Positions 36,131 through 48,100 of a DNA stretch of 64,000 bases are shown here, one piece after another (position 1 is the first letter of the stretch; each line of letters opens with the position of its first letter). The stretch is from Protula sp. h YS-2021 (taxonomy: Eukaryota; Annelida; Polychaeta; Sabellida; Serpulidae). Made by a program: the position numbers and the translations under genes. Under the pieces are notes generated by a model, which saw nothing but the letters and a program-made list of their open reading frames with translations, searched no databases and was not told the DNA's origin. The stretch covers positions 31,458,411 through 31,522,410 of the forward strand of contig OX457026.1 in the NCBI GenBank assembly GCA_949752745.1, written 5' to 3'.

Positions 36131-39100
36131 CTACATGACTCGCTCACAGATTTTCATGAACTCGACAATGTTTTTGGAGAATTCCTCGTCCTGTACTCCT
36201 TCACTGGCCACCACTGCTTTTCTGCCGAACTCCTTCGCCTGAAAGCAACGCAAGCAGATACTGAAGTAAAAGGTATCTACCTTCTATCTCATCTCCTGAA
36301 CATAAACAAAGAAAATAATTAATAAACTAGAGCGGTCAGAGATTAGAATATCCCCCGGTGAACTGCGGCAAAAACCCACAACACAAATTCTTAAGATGAC
36401 GATACAATCGGTGAAACACGTTATGGCTTGTAAAATAATTCGTTTAGTGACACGGCGAGTACAACATTTTGCATTTGCACTCACATTCAAAAAGTAATTC
36501 TCAGTCACTTCAGTCAGCACATCTGCGACATCTCTGTTTCACTGGACAAGAAATGAAACCGTAGCTCGTATCATTTCAGAGAGCTTGCATTGCACGACAT
36601 AGTACAGAAAATGGGTCAGACAGACAGACAGACTCTTCCCAAAATTATATCCTCGCACGGGAGATGACTAGGTGCAAATACCTTCTCTATATCGTGAAGG
36701 ATATAGTAAAGCATGGCTAGGGCGTGGGCCACCTTGGCCATGGTTTCCGCTTTACGGTTGGTCTGGTGCTCCCTCATGTCATAGATGGCGTTGAGCACCT
36801 GTATGGCTTCCGCTTCCTGTGCCTCATCTGTGATGAAAGCGGCAAAAAGCGATGACGTCAAATGCTACAGTGTAGAATTCTACACCACGTGACACCACAG
36901 TTCAGACAATAAGCAAATGAGTGAAATAAAATCTGCACAATCTTATAAATACTGTTTTATAAAAACAAGAACAAGGCCCGATTTGAAAAACAAGTCTCAA
37001 GTGAAAAGCACATGACATCACACGTTTAAATTTTTTTAACTCGGTATAAATTAAGGTACACAAAAAATATTCACATTTTTTTCTTCCAATCTATACCGCA
37101 ATAAACAAAACGCAAATATTAAACAACCAAGGCTGCATCCATACAAGGTGAATTTCGGATTTCAATAGTTAATCTGTGAAAACGAACCTAGGCCTTCCTC
37201 ATACATGGGGAAGTCGGCCGCCAGGGGTCCTTTCGGTGTGTTTGGACTCGTAATGCGCATGCTCACCAGCCTGCCCAAGTGCTCGTACCAGATATCAGTC
37301 ACCTATGTACATAAACAAGAAGCCAATGATACCACACCCGATAAGCCTTTTATTCTTATCTTGTACCCCCAAAAAAATAACTGTAAGTGATCTGCTTTTT
37401 TCCGACATACCTGGTCATAGAGAGAATCTGCTATGTCCATTTTACTTTGCCTGAAGAAAACATTTGCCATGTGAAAATAGCCACCAGATGTTCTGATATC
37501 GTCGGTGCCAAACTCTTCAGATGCGTGGTAAATCTGACGAACAGACGAAAAGGACACATGATGCACTTAACATTGCTTATCTCGCTCTTTCAAAAGAGTT
37601 CCTGTACAGGTGCCCGCACTGGAATATAATCAGGGCTGATTTTTGTCTAGTTCATCCACAGTGGTTCTCTATTGTAAACAGCATATGTCATAATCACCAA
37701 AGTCCCTCAGATATTACAAACCGAGAAAGAGCTCAGAGGCTTCAACACGGCGCCGATGCACAGTGACCACAACACGGGAAGGTATTCACAGCAAAATCAA
37801 TTATACCTGCCCCCCTCCCCCCCTCCCTTTACCATTATATCACGTTACAGCGCCTTAAGCTACATACATCATCGGCCAGCTGCCTCAACGCCTCCTCATA
37901 CTCCGTTTTGGCCGCGTACAAGAGACCCAGATTTCTGTACAGCTTTGATTTAATAGCGCTCGAACATTCAGGAGTTTTTAAGACCGTCCACTGGGCCTGC
38001 GATAAATACTCTTCTGCTTGTGACAGCCTCCCAAAACCTAAATAAAAAGCAGTATAGAAGGAATTAATATATAAAAAATTACTCACATTTCCTTGACAAC
38101 CTTACTTAAAATCGCAGTAAAATAAGTTCATTAAAAGTGTAGTTGTGGTTTTTTATATAGTTGGAGAATCAGAAAGAACAGGAAATCTAAGGCAGGGTTG
38201 AGATTTCGCGGTCGCCCGGTCGCCCGTGGCGACCAACTTTTGGCTCGGGCGACCAACTTTTTCGAATTGGTCGCCCGAGTGGCGACTAACTTTTTTTTCT
38301 GAATATTTTCAGGTAAATTTTGCAAAAATTGGGCCAGGCGACTAATTGTTGTTCCGGGCGACTAACTTTTTAAAGTTGGTCGCCCAGAGAGCGACCAGAA
38401 AATTTTACGAAGTCTCAACCCTGCTGAGGTATCACGGTCGGCTGTAACATGAAGAAACATACCTATGCTAGCCTCGCCGAGGATGAGATAAGAGGGTACG
38501 AGTTCGATACTGGCTAAGCCATAGACATCGATGGAGAACCTGAGAGACTGCATGGCAGCAGGGACGGCTTGGTCATGTTTGCCTTCAAACAACAGCTTCT
38601 GACCAGTCGTTCTTGTCAGCTCTATCATTTGTTTCTATGTAAACAAGAAATATACGTTCTATTGCCACGACATACCAACTGTTTTAATTGGAGCCGATTT
38701 TTGCATTGTTCATGAGTAGCAACACAGAGAAACGGCAGCCAAACTGCGTTTAGTAGCCTACGTCATATTCTGAATGAACAGGGTCTTAATCAAATTATGA
38801 AAACAAATTATGGAAGTCCTACATATTACATATTACAGCATCAAAAGCATCACAAAAAAATAATTAACATAGGTAACTTTCCATTTTGGCGCCATTTTCC
38901 CTATTAAGTGGGTGTTCTATGATCAAGAGCTTTTATAATTATTGATATGACAAAGAGCAAAAATTGCACGCTAGTCCCAACTGCACATTATGAGAAACTT
39001 AAACAAAAATATTGTGTAATGTGATTCCACAACCGCCCACCATCGCCCATTACATTTTAAGCATACTCGAAAAAAATATGATTCAACAACATTAGCCTCT

Positions 39101-41956
39101 CCAGGAAACTAACAGTATTACTAAACTTCTATAATGAAAAATTATAAAACCAAACGAGCAGGCGGATTGATCCGAAAAACACCTCCTGCTGCCTGAAGTA
39201 CTAGTAGCACTAACCTGAAATGCGTGTACGTGAGCAGTTCGCAAGACTAAAGAAGGGTTATCAGAGTATTCCGACTGCAAGTTTCGGTTTTATTTTTATT
39301 TCACGATTCATGTACAGTCATAATATGTTATTCGTTCCATTCATTTAAGATTTTGTCCGCCATATGCACTGCAAAAATAATACTGTTAATTTGTACGCAC
39401 ACTGCCGATGAAATTAAGGACAAAATCTACCTGTCTGACCAGCAACTGCTGTTCTCTGTGAATCCTTTCTTCCTCTGAGCTGAGAAAGGGCACTGGAGTT
39501 CTCAACGGTATGAGTAGTTGACATATTTTCTCATGAATACCAACCCAGTCTGCTTTCTGGTGCTCGACGCCGCTGCAACAGAATCAAGGCTGATATTAGT
39601 AATGATAGCATACTTTGGCACAACAAATCTAATCTAATGAACACTGCCACTGCCGATTTCTTTACTTGCCAAGCCCATTACAAGTTATTCAGAAGCCTCA
39701 TACTCAAAGCGTCCACAATAATGGTACAGTACACAGGAATTTCAAAATGAACGTAGAAATATTGAGAGCTCTGCGTCCAGTTGGACACATAAAACACGGC
39801 AATAAGAGACAGATCTTTACTTCTAAAGACGTTACTTTCATAATCATCTGAAAGCTAGATGCAGTATCGCAAAAGCACGGCGTCGAGCTATACGTAGAAC
39901 TTGAAAACGTAGCGTGAAAGCTGCTCTATAATTGTTTCAAATTTATATCACTGACACACGCTGTTCTTACACCTTCATTTCATTTGAATGTCAATGAAAT
40001 TTTAATGAGTTCACACAAAATAAACTGTAGTCTAATATCCAAACTGGATATAACAACTAAGCCAGATCGTAATTTCGGCAATTTCTTAAATCCACATCTT
40101 GGATGAAATCAGTCTCAATCTATCTAGACGACTTTGAAGGGACGGTAGCAGGGCTGAGTCGGACTCAGATATTTTGGCTCCGAATTCAAACCTGCAATAC
40201 TCATGCACCTCGCTTTGACTTTGAATAATCACACAAACACAGGTATCTGAGAGTCAAATCTGAGCCCGGCTATGCAACGCAACATTCACGTACCACTGAG
40301 CCCTCAGCCCTAGTGACTATGTGTCTTTTCGTTTCGATATTCCTTCATTTCTTTATTCAGACAGGATATAGTGATTTTACTCGTCATACTGAAATAGGTT
40401 TCATGATACAGTAAGTTCCATGAAAATGCCAACGAATTCAGCTTTTGTTTTCTCTGACGTTTGGTTGACACAATGTAGGCATAAAAATAACTAATGATAA
40501 AATAAATCTATCAACAAAATTAAAAGTATTTTATACGACTAATAAATTAAGAACAAAATACTAACTTTTTTTTTACTTTATGAATTCTTGCCAAATAACG
40601 TAAACTAATTCTAGTTTCTAAAATTCAACTTTTGAAATAGTTTTACCCTTCAAAACAAACGTATATGGGTGCAAATCACCTCCAAGAAGCTTAATGGACT
40701 GAATAATCACTTCCGACAGAAGAAATGCAAGGTAAGGAACATTGAAATTGACCAGCACATCGTAATTGGTTATTTTACAAACTCGTCGGTTGGCTGATGA
40801 AAATTATTATGACCAATAATAAGAATGTAATAGTGAATGGCATGGCTTAAAGTTTGTAAATAAACATGGAACAATCGCCGCAAACGCTGTTGTCGCATTA
40901 AAAGAACACATTTTCAGTTTTGCCAATTACGATGTGCTGTTCAATTTTATGTTTCTCTCCTTGTACTCAAGTATTTGTGAAGAAGATACAACTCAGAGCT
41001 TAGAATTTAGATGCATATCTACTGTCACAGTAACTCCAAGAAACGGATTCCTACTCTTCGATTCTTCCCAGTGAGACGCCCATATAAGTAAACTTCACTG
41101 ACTACGAGTGCATAGCCAGGTGCTAGACCAATGCTCGCAATACACCAATTAGTCCCAGTGGACCCTTTCTGTCTTCCTAGATCAGAAAGGGTCACAGTTC
41201 CCGTAATAGAAATCACCACTGATCTCAATTTTCGCGGCTCTAGATCTTTCGGCGCATGTTCCAGAACACCGAGGTTCGGAGTGGCATGCCTGTTCTTAAA
41301 AAGCACACTGAGAAGTATCCTGGCGCACTATTTTCGACCTCGTCGAAACTACCAAAGTGAAGTAAAGAGTGGTTTTACAACTGCAGATTCATTGTTGTTG
41401 TGGGCGATAATGGGAGATTCTATATTCTGATCTGAAGAAAATATCTATTTTTCTCATTACAAAATTGTTATTTGACCATAAAAATTGTGCGCCATAATTT
41501 ATAATCGGGTTATTTATGTGATGCACCCTTTCTTAAATAACGCCATTAGCCCCAGTCGTGCGACGAGATTGAAAAATTGAGATCAATGACAAGTTATATT
41601 ATAGGAACTATGACTCTTGCTGGGAAGCAAGATTCATCTAGGACTATACACCAATCCACGTCACTATCGTTAATATGTATTTGGGCTTCAAAAGATAAAT
41701 TACTGACCGAAATGACTCTAATTCTGGATGCCGTAGCAGCAGAGATAAAGTAAGAAATAAGGTCAGCCGATTGCCAATTTTCTGGACATCCGAAGAATTG
41801 GTTTACCGAAGGAACAATTTGAGCGATAATTGACAGCTTAAATGCTTACCAATAATATGTGACTCTGCATTTAGTACACTGTATAAAAGCCGGCTTCTGG
41901 CAAAGCTCACATAACAGTTTTACTCCTTTTGGATTTGAAAGAGGATTTAGTGTCAT
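36131..41956 (-). CDS. ZMYND12: ZMYND12: MYND zinc finger and TPR protein, eight coding exons
   Basis: Exons: 41,956-41,850; 39,572-39,431; 38,634-38,463; 38,037-37,868; 37,533-37,411; 37,302-37,188; 36,827-36,682; 36,238-36,131. All introns are GT-AG and phases agree (1,083 bases, 360 residues; human ZMYND12 is about 365). Residues 16-53 form the MYND finger: CELC, CTKC, C36, H40 in GVEHQKADW, H49 and C53. The rest is TPR-like helical repeats with family signatures VPAAMQSLRF, AEEYLSQAQWTVLK, RNLGLLYAAK, FGTDDIRTSGGYFHMANVF and DEAQEAEAI. In vertebrates the protein belongs to the flagellar/ciliary axoneme and is needed for sperm motility; it probably works as an axonemal adaptor here. The exon 6 donor is a weak GTTCGT. 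A consensus X-box sits 52 bp upstream of the ATG. Introns 1 and 3 carry MITEs. Confidence 0.96.
38193..38423. mobile_element. CAGGG-ended MITE in ZMYND12 intron 3 (hAT-like)
   Basis: A 231-bp unit with inverted ends CAGGGTTGAGA and TCTCAACCCTG. Next to the ends are repeated GGTCGCCCGGTCGCCC and GGCGACCAACTTTT words in both orientations. Flanks CTAAGG and CTGAGG nearly match. The left subterminal block mirrors, word for word apart from TCG-to-TGG changes, the end of the transposase-bearing element at 63,629. Confidence 0.8.
40149..40312. mobile_element. CAGGGCTGAG-ended MITE in ZMYND12 intron 1
   Basis: The left end CAGGGCTGAGTCGGACTCAG and the inverted right end CTGAGCCCTCAGCCCTA bound about 164 bp of non-coding DNA. 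No clear target duplication. I first read the minus strand as a tRNA-like SINE, but the paired ends explain it better. Confidence 0.5.
41025..41306 (-). other. Unassigned 93-codon ORF in ZMYND12 intron 1
   Basis: The ORF is open over about 280 bp on this strand, with a long frame also open on the other strand (41,131-41,430). Local GC is above the intron average. Segments such as TLSDLGRQKGSTGTNWCIAS look protein-like, but I recognise no family. It may be a transposon fragment or chance. Confidence 0.25.
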
Positions 41957-42007
41957 TTTGGCGTTGTATTCTTCCGCAATAACTAAACCATTTTCACTTA
42001 CACCTGT

Positions 42008-42021
42008 GTTGCTAGGGTCAC
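42008..42021. promoter_or_regulatory. RFX X-box upstream of ZMYND12
   Basis: On the minus strand GTGACCCTAGCAAC fits the RFX consensus GTNRCC-N(0-3)-RGYAAC at every fixed position, with a 2-bp spacer. It lies 52 bp upstream of the ZMYND12 ATG, the usual place for X-boxes of ciliary genes. The site is near-palindromic, so it could also serve a divergent ARMC9 5' exon, which I could not locate. Confidence 0.75.
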
Positions 42022-45000
42022 TTTTGTGGCTAAGCGTTCCGTTGTTGTGAAAGGCAATAGGTTTCTTTAAACAATTATTTAAAAACAGTTTTTATTTTTT
42101 ACTTAGAAATTACATACCTTGATTATAATCGAAACACTTGCCACCAAAATAAATATTTTAGGTAATAAGCGCTCATAATTTAAAAACTAAAGTATACTGA
42201 CAGCTTCATAATGCATGAAAAGCCGTACTGATGCCAAAGCCATTTTAAGCAAAAATAATTTAAATTGGTGTACGAAGTAAAAACTTCACTCAACCAGACA
42301 CTTTTATGAACAGCACATAACTAATGTGCTTTATAATCAATTAATGTCAAGCGCATTATACTTAGATAACATTTGAGTGTTTTAGATGCAATGAGTTTCA
42401 TACCACGCAACTAGACTTTAAAATGTGACCGATACGTGAATTGATCATATGGATACATTTTTCAAAACCAGCGGTTGATAAATTTCATCAGCAAAAAAGT
42501 TACAACGCATTTTGAAACCTTTGCAAAGTTTCTAATGTTAATTATATAACTTTTCACGATCTATCATTGATTGAAATTTTAATTTAAACCTTTATTTCAT
42601 AGATATAATAAGATTGTCCAATTATTGAAAAAGTAAAACTTTTGTTTATAAACTGGTTAAATGGATAATTATATATTTTTATCACAACGTGCAAGACTAT
42701 AACTAGAGATAACCATTTAATTTTATGGGTTTTTAAATAATTTATACCTGTAAATTAAAATTAAGTATATCAATCTTTACTTAGAATCTTCTTGAATCAA
42801 CCAGTTATAATTCTGAAAAATACTTTTGTTTCATTTCTATATGTCATAATTTCTTTCTTTTTTTAAGTTAGCAAACTGAACGAACGCAATAAACGTGTTT
42901 GTTACAAAAAAGCATTTCATAATAATAATATTTGTCGAGATGTATTTAACCGTTTCTTTAAATCTGTATCAAGTTGAATATATGTTTAAAAATGAAGCAC
43001 TTTTATCCGTATCTTTTGAAGATCAAACAGTATATTTTGATAGTAGTGAGTTCCGACGATAGCAAATATTTTGATTGGCGTGGGTATATCAAGAATTAAA
43101 ACTCATCATTTAATTATTTGTAGACTTTTTATTCTCAAAACAGTGCAAAATGGTGTAATTGTTTCCTTATAGCGGTGATGCTAGACCCTGAGCTAAATAA
43201 TATGTATTGTACCAGACTTAAGTGGCACAATTGTAAAGAATGAGTTAAATATTGCTATCACAACGGGATTAATTTGCAACTAAGCCTGCCTTGTAAAAAT
43301 CCAGTGTACTAGCTACACGTACAAATTAGAGATTTTTGTAGCAATGTCTTTTGAAAACTGTTTTCTATGAATATGAATTCTAGCTGGTTTTTTTCCGAGT
43401 TTTATATGTCTCGCTTGAATTAAGTCGTATTTAATCAGTTTTCACGGCAAGCATGATCTAAACAGACTGTGTTACAGCTTGTTATATAACAATCTTCCTG
43501 TATCCAGATGCCACAAAGAGCGTCTACTTAGACTTATGCACAAACTGATGATTGGGATTGGGAGTTTCAATTTTTGTCAATTTTCGAAGCTCATGTGTAT
43601 GTGTATATCTCACTTCCAAATCTATGCAAGCTCTGCAAATAGTCTGTGTAAATTCCAAAACAAACGAAAACAAGTTTGTGTATCCAAGATTAGCTTTTCG
43701 TTATTTGGAAGTATATTATTAAAATATCGTATGGTATGTATTACTTTTTTTGGTGAAAAAGTAGCCACATGTATAACAGTCGACTAATTGTAATGCCGTA
43801 GTTTATATCAAATTAAAACAAAATATCCTCTATTATCGACTGGGACTCTTTACATCAAAATGCACATGAACTAAAATCACTCAGAGGTATTACAAAACAG
43901 TGCACAAGCTTTTAAGAATAAACATCTGAGCGACAGGTGATTTTTATTACCGGCTCTCGAATGAAGGGGCTTCTAGTGTATCTAACTGGTAGTATGTTGG
44001 TGTACGAGGGAGAGGAGATAGAATTGGTTACGGTAGATCATAATTGGTAACAACACAATGTTACATTCCGACACCACTAACTAAAGCATGTACAAATTTG
44101 GCAATTCTGTGGACTAAGATGTGCCTTATAAGCCAAGTCACACGAATTCTGCGTTTCGATTACAAACTAACCGGGTAAAATGAAAAAAGTGATGGAGAGA
44201 TTTCGCCTAAATAAAAAATTTCTCTTGCACCAAAAGGGCAGTCGTGTTTTAACAACCCGTATGCTATTTTGAAAATTATTAAAAATTTTAACAAATATTT
44301 TAAGTTTCAATTTCTTTTATGTTCCGAGTATGAGCTAATTTTGTTATATTTCTTCTATATTTTGCTATCATTTCTTTCATTTTTTTTACCCGGTTCCATC
44401 GCAGTCAAAATTCAAAATTCTTGCGCATTTTATTCGAAGCGCTTAAAGTGTAACTTGGCTTATTTTGCAATACTTGAAAAATGGAATTTGTTTTCAACCA
44501 CCGAAGATGTTCTTTTTCATTGGTCAATTTGGATCTACTGTAAGCATTCGTTCTCCTTCCCTCATAAAGAAATGATAGAGAAAAGCCATGAAAACTATGA
44601 AAGTGATGTTTGTCCCAAAAAAATTGCAGTCGAAAGAACATATCCATCGGAAAGGTCCAGATATACGAATTATCTTGTTTCAAACCCGGTACTTGGAGTT
44701 GCAAAACTGTGATACCATGCTGTGTGGTGGGATTCTCGGAGACATCTCATCTCAAGCATTTCGAGTTTTCAGACATCGTTTCGGCTTTTAACGTCCAGCT
44801 TTCTGAGGCATAGATATCAGTAGGAACAATCAGTGCTTGATAAGAGTTTAGCTTTGAGTCTGACTTTGCAAATGAAATTACCCTGTTTTCACTTTAGTGC
44901 ATAAAACTTGTTAAAAGTGATGATATGTCGGGAAACAAGTTCACTTTCATATTGCATGCTGTAAAAAAGCTTAATGTGAAGGATAAACTTTAGGCCGTTA

Positions 45001-45056
45001 TTGGCATTTTGTCTGAAAGAACGTTTGGAACCCGGAAGAGCAGCTAATATTTGTGT
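42022..45056. other. Divergent intergenic region between ZMYND12 and ARMC9
   Basis: About 3 kb, very AT-rich, with no conserved gene. It holds a decayed LINE fragment at 44,748-44,845. The ORF at 44,269-44,712 is chance plus that fragment's antisense. If ARMC9 has a 5' UTR exon it should lie in here. Confidence 0.55.
44748..44845 (-). pseudogene. Fragment of a non-LTR reverse transcriptase C-terminal region
   Basis: The minus-strand frame reads SYQALIVPTDIYASESWTLK, then AETMSENSKCLR and a stop. This fits the conserved segment after the LINE polymerase domain (a Y-G-S-E-x-W-T-L-like block followed by M/C-x-x-C-L-R). Only about 33 codons are readable. It differs from the relic at 26,210-27,160. 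Confidence 0.65.
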
Positions 45057-45066
45057 TTATTTTCAG
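45057..45066 (+). other. Probable splice acceptor of a 5' UTR intron of ARMC9
   Basis: TTATTTTCAG precedes the first coding exon, 45 bp before the ATG. This suggests that the coding start lies in exon 2 of the transcript. Confidence 0.5.
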
Positions 45067-45111
45067 TTTGCATCTTTCGGAGGGTATTTTGAAACGCTTG
45101 AGTAGCAAGTG

Positions 45112-48100
45112 ATGTCTGGAGTGGTGGCATTTGAAGGAGAACTAAATGCTATTGTTAAAGAGGTAAGTTAAATCGATATTTGAATTGCTACATCTACTGA
45201 TACTCTGCTCCGTTAGCAACCAGAACGCCCGAAAGAAAATTATAAATTTGTCCTTTTAACAAAATAAGTCCATCTAAACATCATTTACGCAATACAGCTA
45301 GATCAACGTAATTTCGCTTCTGGGAGTACAGTTAACTGTGCAGTTAACTTTTGTGAAAACCAGGGTAGATTTTATCAGTTGTGTGAAATGTTTCTTCTGA
45401 TAAAGCTTAAAACAAATGCAAAAGTCAAAATCTAGCAGCCCGTGACTGTTTTACGTGACGAGCGTCAAATTTATTGTTTTGAAATAAACCGATGCTTTAT
45501 TTTGAAATGAAATGACGATTTTGATGTATGCGAGTTTATAGTTTATGGTACGAGTTGAACTGCAAGTTCTGGTATTAATTTTTTTTCATCCCTTTTGTGC
45601 AGTATCTAGCATGCAACGACTTTGACAGAACGTTGCCTATTTTTGAGAAAGAATGCACAGATAAAGGCAAACCAATCGCGCCATCCGACAGCAAGGCCCG
45701 GGGCAACCCAAAGCTTCAGAATGCCCAGGTAAACTTCAGTTGTTTACAGATACGAATAACATGCTTTTATAATGTTTATGAAATCATGCTTGGCGAGCAA
45801 TCCAAACGGAGGTCTATGTAACTCAATGCATCTTAACCGTAAATTTTTAAAAATTCTTTTAATGGAGCGAGGGGATCCGCCCGCAAGGAGACACTGACAT
45901 TAGACGGAAGTGGCTCATTCTCTTTTGTTGTTAAAACAACAGAGCTCTCGGGGGTTCAAGCACCTGGATCTGAAACCCCTCGGTTGAGCAGCACTTCCTA
46001 TTGATTTCATATATTAACTCCCAATATCATTTTTTTCGGCCCGTATTAAAAAGTAAGGGAACTTTTGTACGACTCTGTCTTGCACCCCCTTCTCCACCCC
46101 CCCCCCCCACGACCATTCCCGCACATGACAAATATTGTGTACTCCCCTCCAAGGAAGTCGTAAGGCCTATGATTGTAAGCGTTTGCTGGGATTGTCTCTA
46201 CATGCATCAACCTTATGCAAACCTTTATTTTATGACTACCGATTGAATCGACCAAAATTGCCCTTGCAACTCGGCCCGTAAGCTCCGGGATTTACTGCAT
46301 AAATTGAAGCTATGGACCCTTGATCTATTATTTAATTGCCGTGAGTAAAGACTTACTGTTATGTGTTTTGATTTCGGTCTGCAGGGTGAAATGCTACAGA
46401 TGTTTGATGATGGTGAAGGAGCCGAGTTCTTCAACCTATGGGTGCAATATTTGCCGGAAAAAATACGCAACGATGACGCAGTGGCGCAGAAATTAGAATT
46501 CTATCTAAATATTTACTTTGCAATTTACCCAGTTAAGCACAATAAAGGCGTAAGTAAAAGATATTAATTAATTTCACTCATTTAGTTCTGATTGATTAAT
46601 TGTGGTGTTTTATTCGATCATGGTTTTAAAGCTAGGTGATTGGAAAATGAATCATTTTATTCAATGTGCCCTTACAATTTCGTCGAACTCTTCGAATTCA
46701 CATGTCTTTGGGACGAACACTGTAGATTGGAGATTTCTGTATGACTTTTGAAGAAGCCCTTTGCGATGGAGAGGCTGATTTACTGGGATAAATTAAAAAG
46801 AAATGATAAGGGAAAATCATCAAAATCCCAATGTTTTTCAATTTAATAAGCTGCCATAGAAGCTTTGAAAACTGTTTTACGTATTATTCTGGCCCTGTTA
46901 TAGGCCAGTTGTGAATGTTGTTGCTAGTAAAACGGAATTGCGTGTATTCCAACCAGATGCGGTCGAAACGCCAAAACTTTTCGGCAACATTCAAAATGTG
47001 ATTGCGCTTATTACTGAAAGAATATAAAAAAGTAGGCGCTGGTTGTATTGGAATCAGGATGCGGAGGAGGGCATGAATAGGTTTAAAACGTACCTGGAAA
47101 CACGCGGCGCTGCACTGAGTCAGACAACAGAGTTCCTACCATTCTACGCACTACCATTTGTACCTAATCCCAAGCTGCACCCCTCCTACAAGGAGCTTTT
47201 TGCCGTGAGTACTGATTCTTTTGAAAACTTACCCCAAAAAAAGGGGGATTTGTTGCATCTTGTGGGCATTTTGTGACTTTGTAGAAATGGTTGAAATTAT
47301 TTTGTGAAAGCAAAATCCTAGCCTGATTTAAGATAGGGAAGTTTCGTTCTGATAAAGGAATTTGTAGAGAATGATTACAGAGGCTCAACTCAAGATATAA
47401 CACAGAGCGGAAAATATGTGAAGATTTCGGGCAAGCGGTAACAGCTTGTAGGCAAAATCGCAGCTATGGCAGACATGACGGTGATTCTAGCTGGCGGACA
47501 ACTTTTCCTATGGCAGTATTAATAAACAATCTTCTCTGTCAACTCTTTGTGAGATGGAACTATTCTTTTTGCAGGATAAATGGATTCCAGATTTAAAGCT
47601 GAGATTAGAAAAATTCCTGACATTGGCATTACAGGCACAGCCACAGCCCAGATTGTTTGAACTATACGTATCCTTTGTGTGGTGTTCGAGTGTGTGTGGG
47701 TGGGGGGGGGGGGGTGGGGGGGGGGGAGGGGGGTTAAGGAGCTCGAATCATGGAGTTGAGATAGTGGTGAGTCGTGCTATTCTCGGATTGATCTTACGAT
47801 TATCTCGTCCAGAAATAATTTTGGCAGTATTTTTAGGCTGCCTTTTTCAAACATCCATGTCATTTATTACCCTTGACCGATCGCCCAGAAAGGAGGTGGT
47901 GGTGAGCGGCAAATACAGCTGTACGAGCAGCGCCTAGCTGACGCCGAGCGCAAATCGGCTACTTACGGAAAGAGGTGCAATCGTGTTCAGGTGAGACGCC
48001 ACGCTTTGCTTTTGGTGTCCGAAAGGGGACGGACAAGAAATCGAAATATATGTTTTCATATTTTTAACTAGAAGCTCATTCCGCTAGCGAAATGTTAAAC

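Noticed and set aside
40160..40320. tRNA-derived SINE on the minus strand
   Set aside because: The GGCTCAGTGGTA-like box A is better explained by the inverted CAGGGCTGAG ends of a MITE; box B is poor.
44030..44060. Second X-box (GGTTACGGTAG...GGTAAC)
   Set aside because: The two half-sites are separated by far more than 3 bp, so it does not fit the RFX consensus.
44269..44712. 147-codon ORF on + strand between ZMYND12 and ARMC9
   Set aside because: Composition is typical of AT-rich noise (F/I/L/Y/K), no motif is recognisable, and LINE reverse-transcriptase remnant lies on the opposite strand immediately downstream.
45850..45990. Possible tRNA or SINE (GGGGGTTCAAGCACC)
   Set aside because: A box B-like word is present but no box A at the right distance and no cloverleaf could be drawn.
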